29,728 bases of DNA from positions 1 to 29,728 of the forward strand of contig CAZLZD010000051.1 of the NCBI GenBank assembly GCA_964563925.1, given 5' to 3'. Position numbers and translations under genes: made by a program. Shown piece by piece: positions 16,986 through 25,900 of the stretch (its first letter is position 1; each line of letters begins with the position of its first letter). The notes beneath the pieces are model-generated. The model did not search any database, was not told the origin of the DNA, and was given only the letters and a program-made list of their open reading frames with translations. This DNA is from JAUILA01 sp964563925 (GTDB lineage Bacteria; Bacteroidota; Bacteroidia; Cytophagales; Cyclobacteriaceae).

Positions 16986-17681
16986 ATGAAACCATATAAT
17001 AGTAATAAACGAAGTATATTTTCACTGCTTACCGCGCTGGTATTGATCGCGGGAACGACCTGGATGTCAGGTTGCCAGGCAAGTAACACGGCGAAAGGCG
17101 GGGCAATTGGTGCGGCTACCGGTGGTGCCATTGGTGCAGCTATTGGTAGTGCTTCTGACAATACAGCCACCGGCGCCATCATCGGTGCGGCTGTAGGCGG
17201 AACGGCTGGTGCGTTAATTGGACGCAGGATGGATAAGCAGGCCGAAGAACTGCGTCGTGACCTCGAAGGTGCCGATGTGGAGCGGATCGGTGAAGGTATC
17301 AAGATTACCTTTAATTCAGGGTTATTGTTTGATGTGGATAAGTATGAGCTGAAAGCAGCCACTCGGGAAAACCTGGTGGAACTCTCTGAAACCCTCAAGA
17401 AATATGAGAATACAAACATTCTCATAGAAGGTCATACAGATAATACCGGTTCGGATACCTACAACCAGAACCTCTCCGAACAGCGTGCAAAATCTGTATC
17501 TACTTTCCTGGCCGCACAGGGCGTTGATGCCGGAAGAATCACCACCATGGGTTATGGTGAGTCGCAACCGGTTGCGGATAACAGTACGACTGCAGGACGT
17601 TCAGAAAACCGACGCGTCGAAGTGGCTATTTTCGCCAATGAGAAAATGAAGAAAATGGCAGAACGTGGTGAGCTTAACTAA
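16986..17681 (+). CDS. OmpA-family lipoprotein with glycine zipper
   Basis: The protein has 231 residues from ATG 16986, chosen because it begins a normal signal peptide; an upstream in-frame ATG at 16941 would add 15 odd residues. The signal peptide ends at a lipobox-like WMSGC (Cys30). A glycine-zipper segment (about 38-80, repeated GGAIGAA/GAIIGAA units) precedes a coiled stretch and the OmpA C-terminal domain (105-217). Asp152 in GHTDNTG and Arg167 in LSEQRAKSV are spaced like the OmpA residues that bind diaminopimelate in peptidoglycan. The architecture is that of YiaD-like proteins that tie a membrane to the cell wall. It lies 127 bases after tamL and has its own terminator at 17703-17735. 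Confidence 0.9.
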   Translation: MKPYNSNKRSIFSLLTALVLIAGTTWMSGCQASNTAKGGAIGAATGGAIGAAIGSASDNTATGAIIGAAVGGTAGALIGRRMDKQAEELRRDLEGADVERIGEGIKITFNSGLLFDVDKYELKAATRENLVELSETLKKYENTNILIEGHTDNTGSDTYNQNLSEQRAKSVSTFLAAQGVDAGRITTMGYGESQPVADNSTTAGRSENRRVEVAIFANEKMKKMAERGELN

Positions 17682-17702
17682 CTGACCGGTTATCAGAATT
17701 GG

Positions 17703-17735
17703 ATCCCGGTATCCGAGAGGATGCCGGGATTATTT
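17703..17735 (+). terminator. Hairpin terminator after ompA-like gene
   Basis: A 12-bp stem (17703-17714 with 17719-17730) contains one G-U pair, has a GAGA tetraloop and is followed by TATTT. Confidence 0.82.
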
Positions 17736-17802
17736 ATATATGGCCCTAAAGGTTTATATTAGTACATTATCCTTATTGCCAATCAACCAGCAAGGGTATC
17801 AG

Positions 17803-19740
17803 ATGCGGGATTTCATGGGAAGAATTGTAATGATCTTACTGTTTACTGCGGGAAGCGTCTGCCTGGCACCGGCCCAGATCCCGAAAGGCATGGACACGGT
17901 ATCCGTTCAGAAGCGCACCTTTGTTATATTGAAAGATTCCACCATCTACATCGAACGGGACACCGTGTTGTTGTTGCCGGACTCGGTGGCAGCAAGGATT
18001 CGCAATGACCCGCAATCCAGCCGCGCGTTTTATGAGAAGATGAAGGAAAAATTCTCCGGGAAAAAGGCCACAAAAGAATTGTACGATGCCCTGGTTTCCG
18101 TGCCCAAAAAAAGAAGGAATGTCATTCCTCCCACACCCCCACATGTGCTCAAGTACGAGGAAGCTGCCGGGAAAAGAATAAGTAACGTGCGGATTAAAAA
18201 ACTGGATGTTTTTGGCACCAGTATTAATGATACCACGCGCTACACAGATATGTGGCTTATCAAGATGGCCAATGCCCTGCACGTGAATACCCACGGACGT
18301 ATAATCCGGAATAACCTGTTCTTTGAGGCGGGTGATCTGCTTGATCCGGATGACCTTCGCGACAGTGAGCGTTTTCTCAGGAGCCTTGATTACATCAAGG
18401 ATGCACGCATCATTGTAATAGATGAGGGGGATTCCGACATGGTGGAAATCCTGGTTATCACCAAGGATGTATTCTCCCTTTCCGCAGATATTGATTACAG
18501 TGACATCGACCGCTTCGACGTGGGGATTACTGATAATAATATCCTGGGCTTCGGACATGAGCTCAGGAATGAATTTTTGTATGATGCGGAGAATAGCCCG
18601 ATGCTCGGGTATGCGGGCCGTTATCGGATTAACAGCCTTGGCAAGTCATTTATCCGGTTTGATGCGGAGTATATAACGTCCGAACCAGTGCAGCGCATGG
18701 GCGTGAGCCTGGAACGGCAGTTTATTACGCCGGAAATACGGTGGGCGGGCGGCCTGTCAGTATATGGGGACCGCAGGGAACAGGTTTATACCTGGCCCGA
18801 CACAAGTATCTATTTTTATACCGGGCAGGATTTTCAGGAAGTGTGGGCAGGTTACTCCCTGGTCCTGGAGGATGAAGGGGATGCCCGCGTTAACCTGATC
18901 TTTTCAGGACTGGCGGGAAACAATGATTTCTACGACAGGCCGGTGGTTTCGGCAGATACCAATCAGGCTTTCCTCGACCGACAGCTTTACATGACCTCTT
19001 TCGGCCTCACCAAACGGAGTTATGAGAAGGGCAGGCTGATAGCTGCCTTCGGGCGTACGGAAGATATTCCCCTGGGATACACGGCACAACTGCTCCTGGG
19101 CAGGGAAAATAATGAGTTATATTCCCGCAACTATTGGGGAGCACGGCTCGAAGCCGGACATTTCAATCGCCTGGGATACTTCAGGCCCGTTTTTGAAATA
19201 GGTGGATTTCTGCGGAATTCTACCTGGGAACAAGCCCAGGTACACATGGATGTCGGGTATTTCAGCAACCTGTACCGGTATAACCGGTTCCAGTTCAGAC
19301 AATTTTTTAACCTGGGATACACCAGGGGCATAAACCGGTTTACAAATGAGTTTGTCCAATTCGGCGAACAGGATGGTGTGCGTGGTTTGTCAGACACCTT
19401 CATACGCGGAGACCAAAAGCTTAACTTCACCTGGGAGACCGTAGCCTTTACCCCCTATTATTTCCTGGGATTCAGGTTTGCAGTGTATGCCTTTGCTGAC
19501 CTGGCTATTGTCAATGATACCCGCGAGAAGCTCTTTGATAATACCCTTTACCAGGGATACGGACTGGGTGTAAGGATCCGGAATGATAACCTGGCCTTTA
19601 AAACCATACAGATTCAATTTGTTTTTTATCCTAATCCTGCCCCGGGCGATCCGGCAGTAGGGATCGATGTTTCCGGACGGGCACCGTTCCGGATACCTGA
19701 CCTGCGCATCGAAAAACCCCTTCCCCTGGAATATCGCTGA
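17803..19740 (+). CDS. Omp85/BamA-type outer-membrane protein with a single POTRA-like domain
   Basis: The protein has 645 residues from ATG 17803, chosen because it opens a clean signal peptide ending in LAPAQ (cleavage after about residue 25). The upstream ATG at 17740 lies a few bases after a terminator and would bury the signal. Residues 27-120 are charged and helical, residues 125-221 look like one POTRA domain (RISNVRIKKLDVFG to MVEILVITKD), and a beta-barrel follows from about 225. The loop-6 motif appears as VRGL (526-529), with Leu in place of the aromatic residue. The last barrel strand seems to end at QFVFYP, followed by a tail of about 35 Pro-rich residues. It is too short for BamA itself (which has five POTRAs), so it is a separate Omp85 branch of unknown substrate. 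Confidence 0.8.
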   Translation: MRDFMGRIVMILLFTAGSVCLAPAQIPKGMDTVSVQKRTFVILKDSTIYIERDTVLLLPDSVAARIRNDPQSSRAFYEKMKEKFSGKKATKELYDALVSVPKKRRNVIPPTPPHVLKYEEAAGKRISNVRIKKLDVFGTSINDTTRYTDMWLIKMANALHVNTHGRIIRNNLFFEAGDLLDPDDLRDSERFLRSLDYIKDARIIVIDEGDSDMVEILVITKDVFSLSADIDYSDIDRFDVGITDNNILGFGHELRNEFLYDAENSPMLGYAGRYRINSLGKSFIRFDAEYITSEPVQRMGVSLERQFITPEIRWAGGLSVYGDRREQVYTWPDTSIYFYTGQDFQEVWAGYSLVLEDEGDARVNLIFSGLAGNNDFYDRPVVSADTNQAFLDRQLYMTSFGLTKRSYEKGRLIAAFGRTEDIPLGYTAQLLLGRENNELYSRNYWGARLEAGHFNRLGYFRPVFEIGGFLRNSTWEQAQVHMDVGYFSNLYRYNRFQFRQFFNLGYTRGINRFTNEFVQFGEQDGVRGLSDTFIRGDQKLNFTWETVAFTPYYFLGFRFAVYAFADLAIVNDTREKLFDNTLYQGYGLGVRIRNDNLAFKTIQIQFVFYPNPAPGDPAVGIDVSGRAPFRIPDLRIEKPLPLEYR

Positions 19741-19840
19741 GCTTGTAGAGTAAGTACCACATTCTTCCACATGATTAAACCAATTATACCGTCCTGAACG
19801 CACCAGGGGCAAATGGCATAGTATTTCCACTTATATAGGC

Positions 19841-20014
19841 ATGAGAACGATCAGATTTATACTCGTCATGCTCACATTTGCCTTTGTAGCTTCCTGCGGG
19901 AACCCGAAGGAAGGTACCGTGGAGGACAAGGGAGCGGTTAAAGGAGATACGCTGAATGTCCGTGAAGGTACCGGAGAAGGTCCGGTAGGAGACGGTGATT
20001 TGGGTAGTGGATAA
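19841..20014 (+). CDS. Small lipoprotein, 57 residues
   Basis: This is a short gene easily missed. It encodes MRTIRFILVMLTFAF at the start, a lipobox VASC with Cys19, and then a 38-residue hydrophilic mature part rich in Gly, Glu, Asp and Lys that looks unstructured. The signal peptide is convincing: Arg residues at 2 and 5, a hydrophobic core and the lipobox. The mature part matches nothing I recognise. It lies 100 bases after the barrel gene and 10 bases before the DUF86 gene, so it probably opens the four-gene unit ending with Hsp20. Membrane location (inner or outer) cannot be read from the sequence. Confidence 0.7.
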   Translation: MRTIRFILVMLTFAFVASCGNPKEGTVEDKGAVKGDTLNVREGTGEGPVGDGDLGSG

Positions 20015-20024
20015 ATAAACTATT

Positions 20025-20393
20025 ATGGATAAAGAAGAACAACAACTGCACCTCAATAACATTGCAAGCGGAATTGCTGCAATTGAGAATGAGGTGCTCG
20101 GCATGAAATACGAAGAGTTTGTAAAGGAAGAACAGGTAAAAGAGGCAGTATATGCCAACCTTCAGATGATCGGACGGGCGGCCTACCAGCTGGCCCGGGG
20201 AACCGATGACATCGAGGGACTGAGCTTTGATACGGACCTTTTGGCCGGGTTCCGGAATGCCCGTTACAACCAGGTGGCTGAAACTGGTCACCAGCAGGTT
20301 TGGGGTGTTATTCAACAGGACCTGGATGAAATACGGACCGAGGCACTGCGTGCTTCGGCCAGACTTGGAAGAGATGATTTAAATGAAAACTGA
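20025..20393 (+). CDS. HepT-like (DUF86) protein with degenerate RNase motif
   Basis: The protein has 122 residues and is all-helical. The order of blocks matches HepT/DUF86 HEPN proteins: MKYEEFVKEEQVKEAVYANL, then IGRAAYQLA, then GFRNARYNQV followed by VWGVIQQDLDEI. In active HepT toxins the third block carries Rx4HxY. Here Arg77 is kept, but the His position is Asn82 and the Tyr position is Val84, so RNase activity is unlikely. HepT normally sits beside an MNT nucleotidyltransferase antitoxin; none is present in this window. It follows the small lipoprotein by 10 bases and overlaps or abuts the DUF2383 gene. It may be a structural or binding HEPN protein rather than a toxin. Confidence 0.72.
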   Translation: MDKEEQQLHLNNIASGIAAIENEVLGMKYEEFVKEEQVKEAVYANLQMIGRAAYQLARGTDDIEGLSFDTDLLAGFRNARYNQVAETGHQQVWGVIQQDLDEIRTEALRASARLGRDDLNEN

Positions 20394-20850
20394 TATGGAC
20401 AGGAAGGAAAGAATAGAGACGATCGATCATTTGAATATGCTCCTTACCCGCAATTACGACGCGGAAAAGGGATTTGAAAAAGCAGCTGATGAGGCAGACC
20501 ATCCCTTGTTGGTTGATTTTTTCAAGGGGAGTGCGCGACAGCGCTATAATTTTGGTCACCAGATCAAGGAAGAGATCGCCAAGCTAGACGGAAAGCCCGA
20601 CAAAGGGACTTCCCTGGAAGGTGATATCCATCGCACATGGATGAACCTCAAAGAGATTGTTGCCACCCACGATAATAAGGCAATGCTGGAAGAGTGCGAC
20701 CGTGGTGAAAAAGTCGCACTGGAAGCCTATGAAAAGATTCTGGACGAGTCGTCACTCACACCATCGGCCCGAAAGGTGGTACAGCAGCAACGCGAAACGA
20801 TCACTCAGAATATCCAGCACATTGAGAATTTACTTGATAATTTAAATTAA
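20383..20850 (+). CDS. DUF2383 / PA2169-type four-helix-bundle protein
   Basis: The protein has 155 residues, or 151 if translation begins at ATG 20395 (MDRKERIE), which would leave a 1-base gap instead of an 11-base overlap with the preceding gene. Four long helices are evident, with a first helix IDHLNMLLTRNYDAEKGFEKA and later LLVDFFKGSARQR, the DUF2383 signature. The fold resembles ferritin and rubrerythrin bundles, but the family lacks a proven metal site or activity and is often stress-induced. The neighbouring Hsp20 gene starts 10 bases downstream with a strong ribosome site. Cytosolic. Confidence 0.82.
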   Translation: MKTDMDRKERIETIDHLNMLLTRNYDAEKGFEKAADEADHPLLVDFFKGSARQRYNFGHQIKEEIAKLDGKPDKGTSLEGDIHRTWMNLKEIVATHDNKAMLEECDRGEKVALEAYEKILDESSLTPSARKVVQQQRETITQNIQHIENLLDNLN

Positions 20851-20860
20851 GGAGAAAGAC

Positions 20861-21298
20861 ATGTTATACGATATTAAAAAATTCAATAAGAGAAGAAGTT
20901 TGAATGAAGGCTTCTGGGATGATTTTACCAACCGGGATGTGATGCAGGATTATCATGTGACCCGGCCCTCTGCTTCACCATCGGTGAATATCCTGAGGGA
21001 CGAAGAGGAATACAAGGTGGAACTCATCGCACCGGGACTTTGTCGCGAAAATTATGACATCCAGGTCAACGATGATATTCTGAATGTAAAGGCCGAAAAA
21101 CCTCAGGCTGATCCTGAGAAGACCCGTTATGAACGGAGGGAATATTACACCCGCGATTTTGAACGTTCATTCGTCCTGCCGAAGAATGTAAAACAGGATG
21201 AGATTTCGGCCAGTTGCTCTGATGGCATACTGACCATACATGTCCCTATGAGAAAGGAAGATAATAAAGAAAAGAGAAGGACAATTGAAATAAACTAG
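20861..21298 (+). CDS. Hsp20 / alpha-crystallin small heat-shock protein
   Basis: The protein has 145 residues. The alpha-crystallin domain spans about 40-135, with APGL early (residues 58-61), the beta-strand block DDILNVKAEK, and the hallmark DGILTIHVP near residue 121. The C-terminal tail carries an IxI motif (IEI), which docks into neighbouring subunits in the oligomer. It is an ATP-independent holdase that keeps unfolding proteins soluble. Translation is supported by AAGGAG at 20849-20854, 6 bases before the ATG, one of the strongest sites in the window. It ends a tight four-gene unit and is followed by a strong terminator. Confidence 0.95.
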   Translation: MLYDIKKFNKRRSLNEGFWDDFTNRDVMQDYHVTRPSASPSVNILRDEEEYKVELIAPGLCRENYDIQVNDDILNVKAEKPQADPEKTRYERREYYTRDFERSFVLPKNVKQDEISASCSDGILTIHVPMRKEDNKEKRRTIEIN

Positions 21299-21353
21299 TT
21301 AGATTGTCTTTCCCCGAGACCGGAGTAGCTTGAACTAATCGGGCTACACCGTG

Positions 21354-21381
21354 AAAACCCCGATTTTCGTCGGGGTTTTTT
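21354..21381 (+). terminator. Strong terminator after hsp20
   Basis: A perfect 10-bp stem, AAAACCCCGA (21354-21363) with TCGGGGTTTT (21370-21379), has a TTTTCG loop and runs into a T-tract. The flanking A and T runs make it potentially bidirectional. Confidence 0.92.
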
Positions 21382-21519
21382 ATTTAAACAGATTCTAAAT
21401 AAGGGTTAAACCACTGTCAATTTCCCTAAAGAAGACCTAAATATTGCAGTTTTGTGAGAATTACTACGTAATGCATGCGGTTGAGGTTGCTTTTTCGTCC
21501 AAAAGCCTCTGAAAATATA

Positions 21520-21550
21520 TTTGAAATAACCCCTTCGCATAGTAGATTTG
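21520..21550 (+). promoter_or_regulatory. Bacteroidota-type promoter of the act operon
   Basis: TTTG (21520-21523), an exact 19-base spacer, then TAGATTTG (21543-21550) match the phylum consensus TTTG-N19-TAnnTTTG in every fixed position. Transcription would start near 21555-21558, giving a leader of about 45-50 bases before actA. Confidence 0.8.
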
Positions 21551-21602
21551 CACCCGGGTTTAGATGTGCCTTTGTGCATGTTGTGTAAAATAAAATTGTA
21601 AC

Positions 21603-22916
21603 ATGACGCTAACGAAATTATTGAATCGCGTTTCATTTTTCTGCCTGCTGCTAGCAGCGCTTTCTTTCTCCAGCCCTTCCATTGCCCAAACTGATACTGC
21701 CGCGGCGGATACAACCGAAGCGGCTGCTACGGAAAGTGCAGCTCCGGCATCCGGTGGAGAGATTCCCATGGATGCAGCGAATATCAGTGCGGGTGAAAGC
21801 CTCTTTAAAGGGAACTGTGCGAGTTGTCACAAAATCGATCAGAAACTGGTTGGTCCGGCACTGGAGAACGTATATAACCGTGCACCCTCCATTGACTGGA
21901 TCGTCAACTTTGTGCAGAATTCACAAAAAGTGATTGCCTCAGGGGATGAATATGCGGTGAACCTGTACAATGAGTACAACAAGACGCAGATGAATGCGTT
22001 TCCGACCTTCAAGCGGGAAGATGTCCTGAATATTCTTGCCTATATCAAGCAGCAAACCGAGGCTAAGCCTGCTGGAGATACTCAGGTAACTGCGACGGAT
22101 CAGACTGGCGAACCCGTGGCGCAGCAACCTGCCATTTCTTCCACCTACCTGAATGCCATCATGATCGGACTGGTCATCGTACTCGTGCTGATTTTGGTGG
22201 TGCTGGTCCTGATTTCCTCTGTACTTCAGAAATACCTCCTGCAAAAAGAAGGTATTGCTCCTGAGGACCGCGAAATTGCCGGCCGCTCTGTAGACCTTGG
22301 TAAGGTATTCAAGAGTTCCGCCTTCATTTTTATGGTAACGTTCATCTTTACCGCTGTGGCCTTTAAGGTGGTCATCAACCAGTTATATGCAGTGGGTATC
22401 CAGAAAGGGTATACGCCTACACAACCCATCGCATTCTCCCACAAGTTGCACGCCGGACAGTATGAAATTGACTGCCAGTATTGCCATACCGGGGTAAGAA
22501 AAAGCAAGAACGCCAACATCCCCTCACCCAATATTTGTATGAACTGCCACAGTGCGATCAAGACCGAATCGCCCGAAATCCAGAAAATTTACGCTGCGTT
22601 CGAGGAGAACCGGCCGATTGAATGGGTGCGTGTTCATAACCTTCCGGACCTTGCCTATTTCAACCACTCACAGCACGTAGAGGTCGGAAATATTGAATGT
22701 CAGACCTGTCACGGACAAATCCAGGAAATGGAGGTTGTCGGACAGGCAGAATTACTGACTATGGGCTGGTGTATTGATTGCCACCGCCAGACGGATGTAA
22801 ATGCCCAGGGCAATGCGTATTACGACAAACTTGTCCAGCTGCACAGTGAAGTGAGCAAAGACGGCATGAAGGTCGAGGACATCGGCGGACTTGAATGTTC
22901 CAAGTGTCACTACTAA
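21603..22916 (+). CDS. actA: ActA: multihaem cytochrome c subunit of alternative complex III
   Basis: The protein has 437 residues. A signal peptide (1-29, ending SIAQ) leads to a monohaem cytochrome c domain (CASCH at 72-76), a low-complexity linker, two membrane segments (about 182-208 and 239-259) and a pentahaem domain with CxxCH at 291-295, 312-316, 366-370, 390-394 and 432-436. Six c-type haems are thus predicted, where the core ActA of Rhodothermus has five. ActA carries electrons from the iron-sulfur subunit ActB toward ActE or the oxidase, in the periplasm. It is the first gene of the operon, 53 bases after a clear promoter. All haem motifs are intact. Confidence 0.95.
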   Translation: MTLTKLLNRVSFFCLLLAALSFSSPSIAQTDTAAADTTEAAATESAAPASGGEIPMDAANISAGESLFKGNCASCHKIDQKLVGPALENVYNRAPSIDWIVNFVQNSQKVIASGDEYAVNLYNEYNKTQMNAFPTFKREDVLNILAYIKQQTEAKPAGDTQVTATDQTGEPVAQQPAISSTYLNAIMIGLVIVLVLILVVLVLISSVLQKYLLQKEGIAPEDREIAGRSVDLGKVFKSSAFIFMVTFIFTAVAFKVVINQLYAVGIQKGYTPTQPIAFSHKLHAGQYEIDCQYCHTGVRKSKNANIPSPNICMNCHSAIKTESPEIQKIYAAFEENRPIEWVRVHNLPDLAYFNHSQHVEVGNIECQTCHGQIQEMEVVGQAELLTMGWCIDCHRQTDVNAQGNAYYDKLVQLHSEVSKDGMKVEDIGGLECSKCHY

Positions 22917-22955
22917 AAAATTGAAAGAAAAAAAGATCTGTTCTTTAGAATAATC

Positions 22956-25900
22956 ATGATGAAGGATAATAAAAAGACGTACTGGAAAGGTATCGAACAA
23001 TTATCTAACGACCCGGCGTTCGTGAAGAATGCCGATCGCGAGTTCCCGGAATACCTGCCCATGAACAATGGGGAAGAAGGCCGGAGCAACCGACGCGATT
23101 TTCTGAAAATGATGGGTTTCGGCGTGGCTGCCGTATCACTGGCTGCCTGTGAGGCACCGGTGCGCAAGGCCATCCCGTATTTAAATAAGCCGGTGGATGT
23201 GGATCCGGGAATTCCCAACTATTATGCATCCAGCTTTACCAGTGGCGGGGATTACTGCAGCGTGGTGGTAAAAACACGTGAAGGTCGCCCTATCAAGATT
23301 GAAGGAAACACTCTCTCACCTATTTCACAGGGTGGAGTATTTCCGCAGGTGGAAGCATCCGTGCTTAGCCTGTATGACAATGAGCGTCTTAAAGGACCGC
23401 TCAAATCAGGAGAGTCAGCTTCCTGGGAGACGCTGGACAGTGAGGTTACTCAAAAACTGAATGCTGTAGCGTCGCAGGGAGGGCAGATCCGGATTGTATC
23501 GAACACCGTGCTGAGCCCGACTACCAAAAAAGTGATCAGCGAATTCACGGCCAAATTTCCAACTGCCCGGCACGTGTCCTATGACCCGATATCTTCGGAA
23601 GGGATGCTGCAGGCAAATCAGAATTCATTCGGAAAGCGGGCCATTCCTGCCTATGATTTCAGCAAAGCAGACGTTATCGTAAGTTTTGGCGCTGATTTCC
23701 TGGGTACATGGATTTCACCGATCGAATTCACCAAGCAATACAGCAAGACCAGGAAGCTGAATGACGGTAAAAAAACCATGTCCCGTCATTACCAGTTTGA
23801 ATCAAACCTTTCCCTGACCGGGGCCAATGCCGATTATCGTACGATGATCAAGCCCTCGGAAGAGGCGGCAGCGGTTAAGGCATTATACGATGCGGTACGC
23901 GGCCAGGGAAATGCAGGGTTTGAGCACCTGAGCCAGGCGGCAACCGAACTTCGCAGGGCTGGTGGCCGGGGGCTCGTTGTCAGCGGATCAAACGACCCGG
24001 CGGTTCAGACACTGGTCAATGCGATCAACAACGAAATCGGGGCCTATGGAACAACCCTTGACATGGCCAGACCGATGATGGTACGCCAGGGTGATGAAAG
24101 TTCCATGAACCAGTTCATCGATGACCTGAAGGCAAAGCGGGTACAGGCGGTTATTTTTTATAACTGTAACCCGGTCTATAACCACGCCCGGGGTACTGAG
24201 CTGGCTGAGGCACTGGCCAATGCGGCAGTTTCGGTATCCACTTCAGACCGGCCGGATGAAACCGCGGTCCTGTCTCAATATGTGGCTCCGGACCACCACT
24301 ACCTGGAATCCTGGAATGACCTGGAACCGCGACAAGGACTGTTCAGCTTTGTTCAGCCTGCCATTACGCCGGTATTCAAGACCCGTCAGGCTCAGGAGAG
24401 CTTTATGGTATGGGCCGGACAGACTGATTTTAATTATTTTGACTATCTCCAGTCGCAATGGAGAGGCGTGTTGCCGGGTGGCAACTTCCAGATGGCCTGG
24501 GACAAGGCCCTGATGGACGGCGTGATCAGCATGGAAGGCGGACCAGCAATGGCTACCGATTCCACGGCCACGGCGGAAATGGCTTCTCCCGGCGGTCAGC
24601 CTGCATTCTCCGGTAACGTAGCCGGGGCGATCAGTGCGGTCGGCCGGGCGGCGAAAGGCGAGGGTGTGGAAATCGCTTTCTACCAGAAAGTGGCTATCGG
24701 AGATGGTTCACAGGCAAACAACCCATGGTTGCAGGAAACACCGGACCCGGTGACCAAAGCTACCTGGGATAACTACCTCACCGTTTCACAGGCATGGGCC
24801 ACAGAGAACGGCGTGGAAGAAAAAGAAGGCTATTGCAACCGGGCCAAAGTTACGGCCAACGGACATACCGTGGAGCTGCCGATACTTATCCAGCCCGGAC
24901 AGGCACCCGGAACCGTGGGTATTGCGGTTGGGTACGGCCGGACCAGCGCCGGTAAGGTAGCCAACAATGTGGGAGCCAATGTATTTCCGATGCTGCCTGC
25001 AAGCGGAATGGCAGTGATCTCAGGCGTTACGGTGGAAGTATTGCCTGATATGTATCAGATCGCCAAGACACAAACCCATCAGACCTACATGGGTCGTGAT
25101 ACCGTGATCCAGGAAGCAACATTACCGGAATACAAGGAGAATCCTTCAGCCGGACGGTATAACCCGCACGTGGCTACCTGGAAGACCGAGGAAGGCGAGG
25201 TTTCACCCGGCGCACTTTCATTGTGGAAAGGGCATAAATACAACAACCATCACTGGGGAATGGTGATTGACATGAACTCATGTACAGGCTGCAGTGCCTG
25301 TCACGTGGCGTGTCAGTCGGAGAATAATATTCCGGTGGTCGGTCGTCAGGAAGTGATCAACCGTCGTGATATGCACTGGATGCGAATCGACCGCTATTAC
25401 AGCAGCGACGGAAACCCCGAGGATTTGTCCGAGATCGAAAATGCGGCCGCCAATCCTGAGGTTACCTTCCAGCCGATGATGTGTCAGCACTGTAATAACG
25501 CACCTTGTGAAACGGTTTGTCCGGTCGTGGCAACCACCCATAGTACGGAAGGGATCAACCAGATGACCTACAACCGTTGTATCGGAACCCGTTATTGTGC
25601 AAACAACTGCCCGTATAAAGTGCGTCGTTTCAACTGGTTCAAATACCATGACAATGGCAACTTCGAGGATGTGAACACTGCCATGAACAGTGTACTGGGC
25701 AAGATGGTACTGAACCCGGATGTGACGGTACGCTCGAGGGGTGTTATGGAAAAATGTTCATTGTGTATCCAGCGAATCCAGTACGGAAAGCTGGAGGCCA
25801 AGAAAGAAGGCCGCCGTCCGCAGGACGGGGAGATCAACACCGCCTGTGCGAGTGCGTGTCCTTCCGATGCCATCGTATTTGGCGACATGAACGATCCGGA

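Noticed and set aside
17740..17802. Earlier in-frame ATG for the Omp85-type gene
   Set aside because: It sits a few bases after the terminator stem and leaves no room for a promoter; ATG 17803 opens a clean signal peptide.
17836..18558. 240-codon open frame on the minus strand
   Set aside because: Antisense to the Omp85-type gene, with no recognisable domain.
20025..20393. HepT/MNT toxin-antitoxin system
   Set aside because: The RNase motif is degenerate and no nucleotidyltransferase gene is adjacent.
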